From DASUVJ01 sp036378995 (GTDB lineage Bacteria; Patescibacteriota; Saccharimonadia; Saccharimonadales; Saccharimonadaceae): a stretch of DNA of 30,189 bases. Of this stretch, positions 1 through 7,298 are shown piece after piece (the stretch's first letter is position 1; every line of letters starts with the position of its first letter). Location of the stretch: the NCBI GenBank assembly GCA_036378995.1, contig DASUVJ010000026.1, positions 1 to 30,189 of the forward strand, written 5' to 3'. The notes under the pieces were generated by a model. That model saw only the letters and a program-made list of their open reading frames with translations. It was not told the DNA's origin and made no database searches. Made by a program: the position numbers and the translations under genes.

Positions 1-34
1 CTGTCTCTTTTGGGGTAGCAAAACGGATAGTCAT
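1..34 (-). CDS. N-terminal fragment of a gene running off the left edge
   Basis: Eleven codons are visible on the minus strand, reading MTIRFATPKET. A TACAAT -10 box lies at 42-47, seven bases before the ATG, the same leaderless layout as several other genes in this window. The opening resembles many GNAT acetyltransferase starts, but eleven residues cannot assign a family. The product is unknown. Confidence 0.4.
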   Translation of the reverse strand, partial: MTIRFATPKET

Positions 35-41
35 TATCACT

Positions 42-47
42 ATTGTA
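42..47 (-). promoter_or_regulatory. -10 box of the left-edge gene
   Basis: TACAAT on the minus strand, 7 nt from the ATG at 34. No good -35 is seen; the region upstream is the U tract and stem of the neighbouring terminator. Confidence 0.4.
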
Positions 48-59
48 CAAGGTGAGCTA

Positions 60-123
60 TAAAAAAACAGGCCCTGGCGGCAGTGACGGCCCCCGGAAGG
101 GGAGCTCAGGTCACCGCCGCCAG
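60..123 (-). terminator. Rho-independent terminator of the GC-rich ORF at 142-447
   Basis: A 14-bp stem (74-87 with 110-123, one G-U pair) is followed on the minus strand by a run of seven T (61-67). It lies just after the stop codon of the ORF at 142-447 and before the leftward gene at the edge. Confidence 0.75.
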
Positions 124-141
124 AGCGGAGCGGGAGCGGCA

Positions 142-447
142 TCATTCTGCCACCTGGATGTGAACTTCGCGGTCTTCGGTCTGGTAGACCTTCAGCCACT
201 GTTTCGGGCCCTCCGGAGAGATGTCCTGCGCCTCGATCGAGAACGAGTCGGTACCGGGTTCGAGCGAGAGGATCTCCAGCTCGAACGTCCGGTGTTCGAC
301 GGTGCCTCGTCGTTCGGCAAGTTCGTTGCCGATTTCGACGCCAACCAGCGTGAGGGTTCCCTTGCCGGTTGCGAAAATCTTTCCGGCGGCTGCCCGAATT
401 TCCTGCGAGGTGGAGGGGGTCTCCACTCTGAACTCGCGGACGGACAT
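142..447 (-). CDS. GC-rich orphan small protein (cassette 1)
   Basis: A 101-aa protein of no family I recognise. It is charged, has no membrane segment and no cysteine, and alternates short hydrophobic stretches in a way that suggests a beta-rich fold. I chose the ATG at 447 because a GGAAGGGAG Shine-Dalgarno lies 6 nt before it; the overlapping GTG at 450 is possible. It is monocistronic, with its own promoter (480-508) and terminator (60-123). Codons end strongly in G or C, unlike the gene upstream, and the stop is TGA, a codon rare in this window. It shares these traits with the ORFs at 4054-4317 and 25293-25499, which suggests recent acquisition. Its function is unknown. Confidence 0.65.
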   Translation of the reverse strand: MSVREFRVETPSTSQEIRAAAGKIFATGKGTLTLVGVEIGNELAERRGTVEHRTFELEILSLEPGTDSFSIEAQDISPEGPKQWLKVYQTEDREVHIQVAE

Positions 448-479
448 CACCGTCTCCCTTCCTCTGTGGAAGCTGTGTA

Positions 480-508
480 ATTATATCATATTAAGGTTAC
501 GTTTGCAA
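480..508 (-). promoter_or_regulatory. Sigma70-type promoter of the 142-447 ORF
   Basis: TTGCAA (503-508) and TATAAT (480-485) on the minus strand with 17 bp between. It lies just downstream of the stop codon of the gene at 515-1360. Confidence 0.75.
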
Positions 509-514
509 TATATG

Positions 515-1360
515 CTAAACAGCAGCTCTTGCGTCAAATGACCGTATTGCACGGTCGATATAGGGTTCGACACGAGCGAATACCGCCCCATTTTTTTCGT
601 ACGGAAGGGTTAATTTGCCTTCGTAATCCTCGAATCGAATGTGAGACCACATAATAAGGTTTGGATCACGGCCCTCGCGCATTGCTTTTTGGCGTGCTTT
701 TTCTACTGCAGAAGGGCTCGATTTTACATCAACAGGCACACCTTCGATGATAAAGTCACCACCTGTAGCGTCCTGTTCGACACTGCCGAGCTCATAGTCG
801 ATATCATTGGCAATAAGAATCTGCTCGAAAGCGATTTCGTTTCGCATTCCCACGAGTGAATCCTTGGCGAGTTCCTGGAAGTTTGCAGCTGTTTTCTGCC
901 CGCCGGCCGCCATGTGCATATTAGTCATGAAGGTGAGAAGTTCGTGAAAATCAAATCGTGATGCACCTGCATTGATGACCTCGCGTAGTGTATGGTTGAA
1001 AGAAATGACAGCATCCTTACTGGCGTAAAACTTGTCTTTAATGTGCCGAGGCATAGTGGGCGGGCCGCCTTCGTAGGCATCCGACAAGGAGGTGATAGTA
1101 GACTTATTTGTGTAAAATGATTCTAACTCACCGACGAGTTTAAAGAGGTTGGCGTCAAGGTCGTACTCGCCACGCTCTTTTTCTAGTCGCATAGCATGAG
1201 AAATCGCTCCTGCGGCTATTGCACGTTTGCGATAGTGCTGCTTGTCTTTGTCTTCAAGTGCTTGAAAACGTTCCGCCGTTGGCAGGGCGGCTCGAAACTC
1301 TGTCTGGCTCTGGATGGCAGAGGTGAAGCGGCGAGGGTTGAGTGTTTCTTGAGAGTTCAT
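515..1360 (-). CDS. PD-(D/E)XK nuclease-like protein
   Basis: A 281-aa protein. The N-terminal 170 residues are mostly helical and unrecognised. The C-terminal part carries a restriction-endonuclease-fold signature: a helix with Glu175 (GMRNEIAFE), Asp202 in GGDFIIEG, then VPVDVKSS with Asp211 and Lys213, which fits the D...(D/E)xK catalytic core. From the family I infer a DNA or RNA nuclease; its substrate and any partner are not visible. There is no methyltransferase beside it, so it is not an obvious restriction system. It has its own promoter (1388-1416), no clear Shine-Dalgarno, and a TAG stop at 515-517. Confidence 0.6.
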   Translation of the reverse strand: MNSQETLNPRRFTSAIQSQTEFRAALPTAERFQALEDKDKQHYRKRAIAAGAISHAMRLEKERGEYDLDANLFKLVGELESFYTNKSTITSLSDAYEGGPPTMPRHIKDKFYASKDAVISFNHTLREVINAGASRFDFHELLTFMTNMHMAAGGQKTAANFQELAKDSLVGMRNEIAFEQILIANDIDYELGSVEQDATGGDFIIEGVPVDVKSSPSAVEKARQKAMREGRDPNLIMWSHIRFEDYEGKLTLPYEKNGAVFARVEPYIDRAIRSFDARAAV

Positions 1361-1387
1361 TTTTGGTTTTTGATTGGGCTTTACTAA

Positions 1388-1416
1388 ACTTTAGCATAAA
1401 CATAATAAAAAGTCAA
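1388..1416 (-). promoter_or_regulatory. Promoter of the nuclease-like gene
   Basis: TTGACT (1411-1416) and TAAAGT (1388-1393) on the minus strand, 17 bp apart, with TGC directly before the -10 (extended -10). Confidence 0.7.
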
Positions 1417-1469
1417 TTACCGGGACGTAGAATGCGGATTTGGCAAGGGGTTTTACTATCTTGAGGGCG

Positions 1470-1478
1470 TGCTACAAT
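1470..1478 (+). promoter_or_regulatory. Extended -10 promoter of the 1487 gene
   Basis: TGCTACAAT. The -10 ends 8 nt before the ATG at 1487, so the transcript should be leaderless or nearly so. This also argues against the upstream GTG at 1469 as the start. Confidence 0.6.
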
Positions 1479-1486
1479 TGATGCAT

Positions 1487-1924
1487 ATGAGTGAAGAACT
1501 GATCAGTGCGTTTGATATTCGGGGCACAGAAGAAACCGGTTTGAATGTAGAGTGTGCCTGGAATGTCGGCAAGGCGCTGGCCGACTGGCTGCCAAATGAT
1601 GGAGCGGTCGTTGTGGTGACGCTGCCCGCTGCCGCGCACCTTGCCGAGGCGGTTATTGAGGGGCTTCGATTGCAAGGGCGAACGGTGGTAAATGGCGGAA
1701 ACGGCGACAATGAGGCTGCCATTGCCCATGTAAAAACCTCGGGTTTTGCAGGAGCCGCTGTCATTGGATTTGACGAAATGGAGAAGGTGACGACTATCTC
1801 GCTTTACCAGGAAGATGGGCGTCTGATCACGATGGAGACAGGCCTTAAGGAAATCCGCGAGCTTGTTCAGGCGGGTAACTTTGTGCCTGCTGTGACAAAA
1901 GGCGAACTGACACAGATAGCGTAG
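1487..1924 (+). CDS. Stand-alone phosphohexomutase domain-I-like protein
   Basis: A 145-aa protein. It opens with AFDIRG (residues 8-13), the N-terminal signature of phosphomannomutase/phosphoglucomutase, and continues with the layout of domain I: a helix, a beta strand (AVVVVTLP), a helix and EGLRLQGRTVVNGG. The phosphoserine loop (usually TASHNP) is absent; that region reads AAVIGFDEMEKVTT. Full enzymes have about 450 residues and four domains, of which only one is here. I infer a non-catalytic remnant or a repurposed sugar-phosphate-binding domain. The start is set by the extended -10 eight bases upstream. It ends 20 bases before the CIRCE operator of groES. Confidence 0.5.
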   Translation: MSEELISAFDIRGTEETGLNVECAWNVGKALADWLPNDGAVVVVTLPAAAHLAEAVIEGLRLQGRTVVNGGNGDNEAAIAHVKTSGFAGAAVIGFDEMEKVTTISLYQEDGRLITMETGLKEIRELVQAGNFVPAVTKGELTQIA

Positions 1925-1943
1925 TTATTTTTGCGACGAAAAA

Positions 1944-1970
1944 TTAGCACTCGCGTCTTGCAAGTGCTAA
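1944..1970 (+). promoter_or_regulatory. CIRCE operator (HrcA site)
   Basis: TTAGCACTC, nine bases, AAGTGCTAA. This matches the CIRCE consensus TTAGCACTC-N9-GAGTGCTAA in all but one base. It overlaps the -35 box of the groES promoter, so HrcA binding would block polymerase. hrcA itself is not in the window. Confidence 0.92.
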
Positions 1971-1986
1971 TTTTTTTACATACAAT
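1958..1986 (+). promoter_or_regulatory. groESL promoter
   Basis: TTGCAA (1958-1963), 17 bp, TACAAT (1981-1986). The -35 lies inside the CIRCE operator. Confidence 0.8.
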
Positions 1987-2017
1987 AAAATTACAAGCTA
2001 ATAAAACGGAGGAATTC

Positions 2018-2278
2018 ATGGCTACACCGATCAAACCTCTGGCAGATCGTGTCGTCTGCGTACGCGAAGAAGCGCAGAAAAAAACCGCAGGCGGACTTTA
2101 CCTGCCAGACACAGCAACTGAAAAAACCGCAGTATTTACCGTTAAAGCGGTCGGCCCCGATGTAAAGGCAGTAAAAGAAGGCGACCGTATTTTGTATAAC
2201 GGATTTACGAGCGAATTCAAGGTCGATGGAACCGACTACTTAATCATTAAAGAAGAAGATGTCCTCGCGACAATCTAG
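2018..2278 (+). CDS. groES: Co-chaperonin GroES
   Basis: An 86-aa cytoplasmic co-chaperonin that caps the GroEL cavity. It starts IKPLADRVV and carries the GGLYLPDTA mobile-loop segment, in the place of the usual GGIVLPD, and a GDRILYNGF strand. It ends DYLIIKEEDVLATI, the usual GroES C-terminus. The ATG at 2018 is chosen because ACGGAGG lies just before it. A longer frame open from 1931 runs through the CIRCE operator and promoter and is not coding. It forms an operon with groEL 11 bases downstream and is regulated by heat shock through CIRCE/HrcA. Confidence 0.95.
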   Translation: MATPIKPLADRVVCVREEAQKKTAGGLYLPDTATEKTAVFTVKAVGPDVKAVKEGDRILYNGFTSEFKVDGTDYLIIKEEDVLATI

Positions 2279-2289
2279 GAGAAACACAC

Positions 2290-3936
2290 GTGGCAAAGAA
2301 AGTATTTTATGACGACGATGCCCGCCAGCGTGTACTCGGCGGTGCAAAAGCACTCTACGACGCAGTAAAAGTAACGTACGGGCCAAAAGGCCGCAACGTT
2401 GTGATCGCTAAGGGCTACGGCGGACCAACCGTAACGCACGACGGCGTGACCGTAGCTGAAAGCGTCGATCTTCCCGAAGTTGACGACGAGACGCTCGGGT
2501 ATAAAGTTGGCGCAGAGCTTATTAAGCAGGCTGCCAGCAAGCTCAACAAAGTAGCCGGAGACGGAACAACGACCGTTACTGTGCTTACGTACAATATCCT
2601 AAAAGAAGCGAACCGTTTGATTGCGGCCGGTCATAATCCGCAGGAACTCCGAAAGGGAATCGAGGCTGCCGGTGCTGAAGTCGTGAAGCAGTTGGATGGC
2701 TTGGCTGAAAGTATTGAAGGCAAGTCTGACCGTGTGGCTGAAGTGGCAACTATTAGCGCGGGCGACGAAACAATCGGTAAACTGATTGCCGATGTCATCG
2801 AAAAAGTCGGTAAAGACGGCGTCGTTACGGTTGAAGCAGGTCAGGGGCTTGAGCTTGAGGCCGAGGTGGTCGAAGGATTCAGTCTTGACCGCGGATTTGT
2901 TAGCCCGTTCTTTGTAACCGACGTTAACCGCCAGGAAGCAGTCTACGAAAAGCCAGCCGTGCTTATTACCGACAAAAAGATTGCGAGCGTTCAGGAATTC
3001 TTGCCGATGCTCGAAAAACTTGCCCAAGCGGGCAAAAAAGATGTCGTTCTGATTGCTGACGAGATCGAAGGCGAAGCGCTCAGTATCCTTGTACTCAACA
3101 AGCTAAAGGGCGTATTTAACACCGTTGCCGTCAAAGCACCTGCTTTTGGTGACCGTCGTAAGGAGATTTTGGCCGATATCGCTACCCTTACTGGTGCAAC
3201 TGTTATTAGTGAAGACCAGGGTCTGACCTTTGAAAACGTCGGACTTGAAGTACTCGGATCTGCTCGCAAGGTGATTGTTGGCAAGGACGAGACGACTATT
3301 ATTGAGGGTGCCGGCAAAGCGACCGATGTAAAAGCTCGTATTGCGCAGATTCACGCGCAGGCTGAGAACGCATCATCTGAATACGACAAAGAACAGTACG
3401 AAAAGCGCGGTGCGGCGCTTTCGGGCAAAGTTGCCGTCATTAAAGTTGGTGGTGCGTCGGAAACCGAAATCGACGAAAAGAAGTTCCGTGTTGATGATGC
3501 CGTTGCCGCAACGAAGGCAGCGCTCGCCGAAGGTATCGTTGCAGGTGGTGGTGTAACGCTCGTTAACCTATCAGCAAGTATCAAGGCAGACGGTGCGGAT
3601 AGTATCGCAGCAGGCCGCCAGATTCTAAAAGACGCGCTTCGTCAGCCATTCCTGCAGATCATGGCGAACGCCGGACTTAACAGTGAAGCACTCCTTGCAC
3701 AGGTAGAAGCGGGGAAGATAGGCTTTGGAATTAACGTCAACAACCCGGAAAAGGGTTTGGTTGATGTTCGTAAAGACGGCGTGATTGACCCTGTAAAGGT
3801 GACGAAAGAAGCCGTACAGAACGCGGTATCGATCGCTTCGACTGCAGCTACGATGGGCGCACTCGTAGTCGACGTGCCAGAACCGGAAGCTCCTGCAATG
3901 CCAGCAGGTGGCATGCCGGGCGGTATGGGATTCTAG
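2290..3936 (+). CDS. groEL: Chaperonin GroEL
   Basis: A 548-aa ATP-dependent chaperonin that folds proteins in a double-ring cavity with GroES. Visible family marks are TYGPKGRNVV near residue 30, the ATP-binding VAGDGTTTVT near residue 88, AFGDRRKEIL in the apical domain, the equatorial AAGRQIL...PFLQI region and the C-terminal GGMPGGMGF tail. The length is normal for the family. The start is GTG, with AGGAG overlapping the groES stop codon as ribosome site. A terminator follows at 3958-3990. Confidence 0.97.
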   Translation: MAKKVFYDDDARQRVLGGAKALYDAVKVTYGPKGRNVVIAKGYGGPTVTHDGVTVAESVDLPEVDDETLGYKVGAELIKQAASKLNKVAGDGTTTVTVLTYNILKEANRLIAAGHNPQELRKGIEAAGAEVVKQLDGLAESIEGKSDRVAEVATISAGDETIGKLIADVIEKVGKDGVVTVEAGQGLELEAEVVEGFSLDRGFVSPFFVTDVNRQEAVYEKPAVLITDKKIASVQEFLPMLEKLAQAGKKDVVLIADEIEGEALSILVLNKLKGVFNTVAVKAPAFGDRRKEILADIATLTGATVISEDQGLTFENVGLEVLGSARKVIVGKDETTIIEGAGKATDVKARIAQIHAQAENASSEYDKEQYEKRGAALSGKVAVIKVGGASETEIDEKKFRVDDAVAATKAALAEGIVAGGGVTLVNLSASIKADGADSIAAGRQILKDALRQPFLQIMANAGLNSEALLAQVEAGKIGFGINVNNPEKGLVDVRKDGVIDPVKVTKEAVQNAVSIASTAATMGALVVDVPEPEAPAMPAGGMPGGMGF

Positions 3937-3957
3937 CCCCTATTCCATAAGTGTGAG

Positions 3958-3990
3958 TACCCCTTGCAATAATGCGAGGGGTATTTTATT
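3958..3990 (+). terminator. groESL terminator
   Basis: An 11-bp stem (3958-3968 with 3973-3983, one G-U pair, four-base loop) followed by TTTTATT. The tail abuts the -35 box of the next promoter. Confidence 0.75.
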
Positions 3991-4017
3991 GACAATAATA
4001 AGTAATGATGTTACTTT
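3989..4017 (+). promoter_or_regulatory. Promoter of the GC-rich ORF at 4054
   Basis: TTGACA (3989-3994), 17 bp, TACTTT (4012-4017), with TGT before the -10 (extended). It begins on the U tract of the groEL terminator. Confidence 0.75.
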
Positions 4018-4053
4018 TACTTTTGTACACACACCTTCGGCGATTGGGGAGCA

Positions 4054-4317
4054 ATGACTGCGTTGCAGATTGACAACGATGGGCGACGGAGCCTGTCGTG
4101 CGCCCGTAAGGGTGCGACGGTCGAATTCAACTACGGGGGGCTCGGACGGAACGAGTTCGTCCAGAGCGCTGCCCTGGTCATCACGGACAAGCGGGTCGAG
4201 AAGACGCCTCGCGGGGGTCCGATCTGCTACATCGACGGTCACTTCATCGGAAGTGACGACCAAGTCCAGGTGAGGGTGTACCGCGGCTACAAGTCGGCAC
4301 TGCTCATCGTGAGCTGA
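4054..4317 (+). CDS. GC-rich orphan small protein (cassette 2)
   Basis: An 87-aa protein with no family I recognise. It looks beta-rich (VQSAALVITDK, QVQVRVYRGY, SALLIVS), has two cysteines and no signal or membrane segment. GGGGAG lies only two bases before the ATG, closer than usual, so the start is somewhat uncertain. It has its own strong promoter, ends in TGA, and is followed by two GC-rich hairpins. Third codon positions are mostly G or C, in sharp contrast to groEL upstream. It belongs with the ORFs at 142-447 and 25293-25499. Its function is unknown. Confidence 0.65.
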   Translation: MTALQIDNDGRRSLSCARKGATVEFNYGGLGRNEFVQSAALVITDKRVEKTPRGGPICYIDGHFIGSDDQVQVRVYRGYKSALLIVS

Positions 4318-4320
4318 CGC

Positions 4321-4364
4321 CGGCCTGAAGGCCGCACCCCCGCGCCGCGAGTTTGCGGCGCGGG
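4321..4364 (+). terminator. Double GC-rich hairpin after cassette 2
   Basis: A short stem (4321-4334, CGGCC/GGCCG) is followed by a perfect 10-bp stem (4339-4348 with 4355-4364). No U tract follows directly, so it is not a textbook terminator. It may protect the 3' end or mark the cassette boundary. Confidence 0.5.
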
Positions 4365-4383
4365 ATCCTCCCATGAACAAATA

Positions 4384-4412
4384 AAATAACCGGCTGCTTG
4401 AGCCGGTTATTT
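4384..4412. terminator. Bidirectional terminator between 4317 and 4428
   Basis: A perfect 12-bp stem (4384-4395 with 4101 plus 300 to 4412, that is 4401-4412) with a five-base loop and A/T-rich sides on both strands. It can end transcription of the minus-strand gene at 4428-4937 and read-through from cassette 2. Confidence 0.8.
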
Positions 4413-4427
4413 TAATAGTTTGTAAGG

Positions 4428-4937
4428 TTACGCTGCTGGTTGCTGGCTGCCGCCTGATAGGTAGTCGATCTCTTTGATGATATCGAGAAGTGCCTGAGCA
4501 CGACGAGCTTCGTCGGTGATCATGCGCGCTGCTTCGTGAGCGGGGCCAATCAGATCGCGGTCGTCGGTTGAGCGAAGAAGGAGCAGGTAGGTATCGAATT
4601 TTTCTTCTGGGGAGACGTCGAGTTTATCGACAAGTGGGCGGAGTTCGCCAAGGGCTTCTTGTTTGATGGCGTCAAGGTCTCCGCTGCCGCCGATAGATGG
4701 CATGGCGGGAACAACAGGTGCTACGGGAGCAACTGGTTCGACAGGTGTGACTGGCAGGGTTGGTAGCTCTGGCTCTGGAGTAGCAAGTACTTCAGGTACC
4801 GGTGGAACCGTAGCAATATCTTCGGTCGCTGGCGTTGCTGCTGCTTCGTCTGCTTGCTGATTAACACCTGCAAGTACTTTTGCTAGTTCCTGGTCGTCAC
4901 TGATTGGTTGCTGATTTGATGCCGGTTGAATATCCAT
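4428..4937 (-). CDS. Hypothetical protein with Pro-rich linker and helical C-terminal domain
   Basis: A 169-aa protein of unknown function. The first 35 residues are polar. Residues of about 36-85 form a low-complexity Pro/Val/Ala/Thr linker (repeats like PVAPVAPVV). The last 75 residues are a helical domain with SPEEKFDTYLLLLRSTDDRDLI and AARMITDEARRAQALLDIIKEI. There is no signal peptide or membrane helix, so it is probably cytoplasmic. The ATG at 4937 is chosen because AGAGG lies five bases before it; the GTG at 4943 overlaps that ribosome site. The gene has its own promoter and terminator. The domain plan suggests a tethered adaptor, which is inference only. Confidence 0.7.
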   Translation of the reverse strand: MDIQPASNQQPISDDQELAKVLAGVNQQADEAAATPATEDIATVPPVPEVLATPEPELPTLPVTPVEPVAPVAPVVPAMPSIGGSGDLDAIKQEALGELRPLVDKLDVSPEEKFDTYLLLLRSTDDRDLIGPAHEAARMITDEARRAQALLDIIKEIDYLSGGSQQPAA

Positions 4938-4977
4938 GCCCACCTCTAATTAAACTACTTATGCTTCTTTACTAAAT

Positions 4978-5007
4978 ACTGTATCATAGTGGTAGTACAA
5001 CCCGCAA
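4978..5007 (-). promoter_or_regulatory. Promoter of the 4428-4937 gene
   Basis: TTGCGG (5002-5007) and TACAGT (4978-4983) on the minus strand, 18 bp apart, with TGA before the -10 (extended). Confidence 0.5.
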
Positions 5008-5031
5008 GAAAAACTCGGGAGGGGGCGAGAG

Positions 5032-6072
5032 ATGTTAGACGATAATAATGTATTAAAGCAGCGCGATCCGTCTGACGCGCTAGATGTAGCGGCAAAGCAA
5101 TACGAGCAGGCGAGGTTTTCGGTGGAAGTGCAGTCGCCGGACCATGACGGAAGAGAGATTACTCGTATCGTTGTGGCGGGCATGGGCGGATCGGCTCTTG
5201 CGGCGCTGCTTGCGAAATCTTGGCTAAAGCACGAACTGACCGTGCCAATCGAAGTCGTACGCTCATATACCCTCCCGGAGTATGTCGACTACAACACCCT
5301 TGTTATCGCCTCTAGTTACTCGGGTAACACCGAAGAGACGCTCGCTTGTCTTGAGCAGGCGCGCACAAAATTTGCGCAGGTTGCAATTATGGCGTCCGGC
5401 GGGGCATTAAAAGATAAAGCAGAACGCGACGGAATTGCCCGGGTTGATATTCCGACCGGTATTCAACCGCGCATGGCGATGATTTATCAGCTTCGCGGAT
5501 TGGTAGCGCTGCTCGCACACTTCGGTACGCTTAACTACGATCGTTTTGGTGAAATTGCTGATACTGCCACCTGGCTGGAGCAAGAGACGCAGAATTGGCT
5601 GCCGACGACAACGACCGATAAAAACCTGGCTAAACAAATTGCACTTTTGAGTATAGGCAAGACCCCGGTATTTTATGCGGGCGAGCTAATGGCGCCAATC
5701 GGGTATAAATGGAAGATCAGCTGGAATGAAAGCGCCAAGAACATGGCGTTTTGGAATGAACTGCCGGAGTTTAATCACAATGAATTTTTAGGCTGGACCT
5801 CACATCCGGTCGAGAAACCATTTGCTGTTTTTGATCTTGTCAGTAAATTCGAACACGAGCGTGTATTAAAACGTTTTGAAGTAAGCGATCGTCTGCTTAG
5901 TGGCAAGCGGCCGAAGTCGCACGTTATAGATATGCCTGGCGACTCGGTCATTGCACAGATGTTATGGGGCTGTATATTAGCGGACTTCGCCAGTATTTAC
6001 ACGGGAATCCTAAACGGCGTTGATCCGACGCCTGTCGCGCTGATTGAAAAGCTCAAAAAAGAATTAGGCTAG
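5032..6072 (+). CDS. SIS-domain bifunctional phosphoglucose/phosphomannose isomerase
   Basis: A 346-aa enzyme of the archaeal-type PGI/PMI family, interconverting glucose-6-P, fructose-6-P and probably mannose-6-P. Two SIS domains are visible. The phosphate-binding signatures are GMGGSA (50-55) and SSYSGNTEET (94-103). The family's catalytic residues are in place: Glu233 in NESAKNMA, His249 in EFNHNE and Arg147 in GIQPR. GGGAGGGGGCGAGAG before the ATG gives a strong ribosome site. It would feed fructose-6-P to glycolysis or draw on it for the pentose-phosphate branch started by zwf at 19207. It converges on the permease gene, the two stop codons sharing CTAG. Confidence 0.85.
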   Translation: MLDDNNVLKQRDPSDALDVAAKQYEQARFSVEVQSPDHDGREITRIVVAGMGGSALAALLAKSWLKHELTVPIEVVRSYTLPEYVDYNTLVIASSYSGNTEETLACLEQARTKFAQVAIMASGGALKDKAERDGIARVDIPTGIQPRMAMIYQLRGLVALLAHFGTLNYDRFGEIADTATWLEQETQNWLPTTTTDKNLAKQIALLSIGKTPVFYAGELMAPIGYKWKISWNESAKNMAFWNELPEFNHNEFLGWTSHPVEKPFAVFDLVSKFEHERVLKRFEVSDRLLSGKRPKSHVIDMPGDSVIAQMLWGCILADFASIYTGILNGVDPTPVALIEKLKKELG

Positions 6073-7298
6073 TGATACTGACGAAGAGATTCGATAGGGT
6101 CTTTTCGTGATGCGCGGAATGCTGGGTAGAGACCGAATATCACTCCGACGATAATCGAGGTAAGGGCGGCAATGCCGACAATTTCCCATGTGAATGCTGG
6201 GTCGAACGTTAAGAAGGTGCTGATACCGAAGGCGGTAACGTAGCCGCCGGCGTAGCCGATAAGACCGCCGAAGAAGCTGATAATCAGCGCCTCGATAAGG
6301 AACTGGTTCATGATGTTGCCATTACTGGCGCCAACTGCTTTTCTGAGGCCGATTTCGCGCGTGCGCTCGGCGACACCAACGAGCATAATGTTCATGATGC
6401 CGATACCACCAACGACGAGGGAAATCGCCGCGATTGCTGTCATGACACCGGTAATGGCAATGAAGAACTGGCTCGTCGGGCGGGAGACTTCAGAACCTGA
6501 AAGCACCTGGAAGTCATTCTCGTTTTGATGATTTTTTAGCAGCTGAGCTTTAGTCTGGGAAATTACGCTCGGTAGTTTGTCGACGTTTTTAGCCCGGATG
6601 TTGATCTGTTGAATCTGAGCAACGCCTTCGTGGAAGTTTTTTCCGCTCTCTAGGCTGATAATGGCCGCATTATCGAAGTCGACGTTATTGAAGTTGACCG
6701 GAGTATTTGATCGCTGCAGGACCCCGATTATCGTAAACTTTTGTCCGCGGATAGAGAAAACTTTGCCAATTGGCTGATCGGTTCCGAATAGATCAATCGA
6801 CAGTTGCGTACCAATGACGGCCGTATCGCGGTTAGTGACATTATCAATAAACTGGCCTTCGCGGACGGTCAGGTTACTGACATTTTCGAATGAGGGAGTT
6901 GTCGCGACGATAGCGCCATTTTTGAGCGTGGTGTCGTCTGCTTGCATCGAACCGTTCATGAGCATGATCGGAGCCACGTCCTCGACATCCGGCAACTCTT
7001 CGACATCAGTAACGTCTTCTTCAGTAAGAGTGCTGGTACTGAACGTTTGCTGGGTGATCGGGTTGGTGAACTCGGCACCGTCATTAAACGCACCCGGGCG
7101 TACTACGGCGATATTGCCGCCGAGTGAGCCTACCTGATCGGCTACTACTTGGGTGATGCCGCTGGCGAGTGACAGAATTGTAGTGATACTCGCCACACCG
7201 ATGGCAACACCAAGCGTCGTAAGGAGCGTACGGGTTTTAGTGGTACGAAGTGAGTGGACGGCATTTTGGATATGCTCGGTCAGTAATAGATGGATCAT
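6069..7298 (-). CDS. MacB/FtsX-type ABC transporter permease
   Basis: A 409-aa membrane protein. The order is a cytoplasmic start, TM1 at about residues 25-48, a large extracytoplasmic domain to about 280 (MacB_PCD type), then three C-terminal helices around 285-312, 335-362 and 372-395. The conserved VGVAERTREIGLRKAVGAS and the terminal GLYPAFRASRKDPIESLR are typical of MacB/LolCE/FtsX permeases. It would couple to the ATPase encoded just upstream (ATGA overlap) to drive export or mechanotransmission of a peptide, lipid or drug. No MacA-like adaptor is next to it. The TAG stop overlaps the stop of the convergent isomerase gene, leaving no room for a terminator. Confidence 0.9.
   Translation of the reverse strand: MIHLLLTEHIQNAVHSLRTTKTRTLLTTLGVAIGVASITTILSLASGITQVVADQVGSLGGNIAVVRPGAFNDGAEFTNPITQQTFSTSTLTEEDVTDVEELPDVEDVAPIMLMNGSMQADDTTLKNGAIVATTPSFENVSNLTVREGQFIDNVTNRDTAVIGTQLSIDLFGTDQPIGKVFSIRGQKFTIIGVLQRSNTPVNFNNVDFDNAAIISLESGKNFHEGVAQIQQINIRAKNVDKLPSVISQTKAQLLKNHQNENDFQVLSGSEVSRPTSQFFIAITGVMTAIAAISLVVGGIGIMNIMLVGVAERTREIGLRKAVGASNGNIMNQFLIEALIISFFGGLIGYAGGYVTAFGISTFLTFDPAFTWEIVGIAALTSIIVGVIFGLYPAFRASRKDPIESLRQYH

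Noticed and set aside
1931..2017. N-terminal extension of GroES
   Set aside because: The frame is open, but it runs through the CIRCE operator and promoter; family length and the Shine-Dalgarno fix the start at 2018.
3940..4380. A 146-codon minus-strand ORF opposite cassette 2
   Set aside because: It spans the groEL terminator and a strong plus-strand promoter, and has no ribosome site; the plus-strand ORF is better supported.
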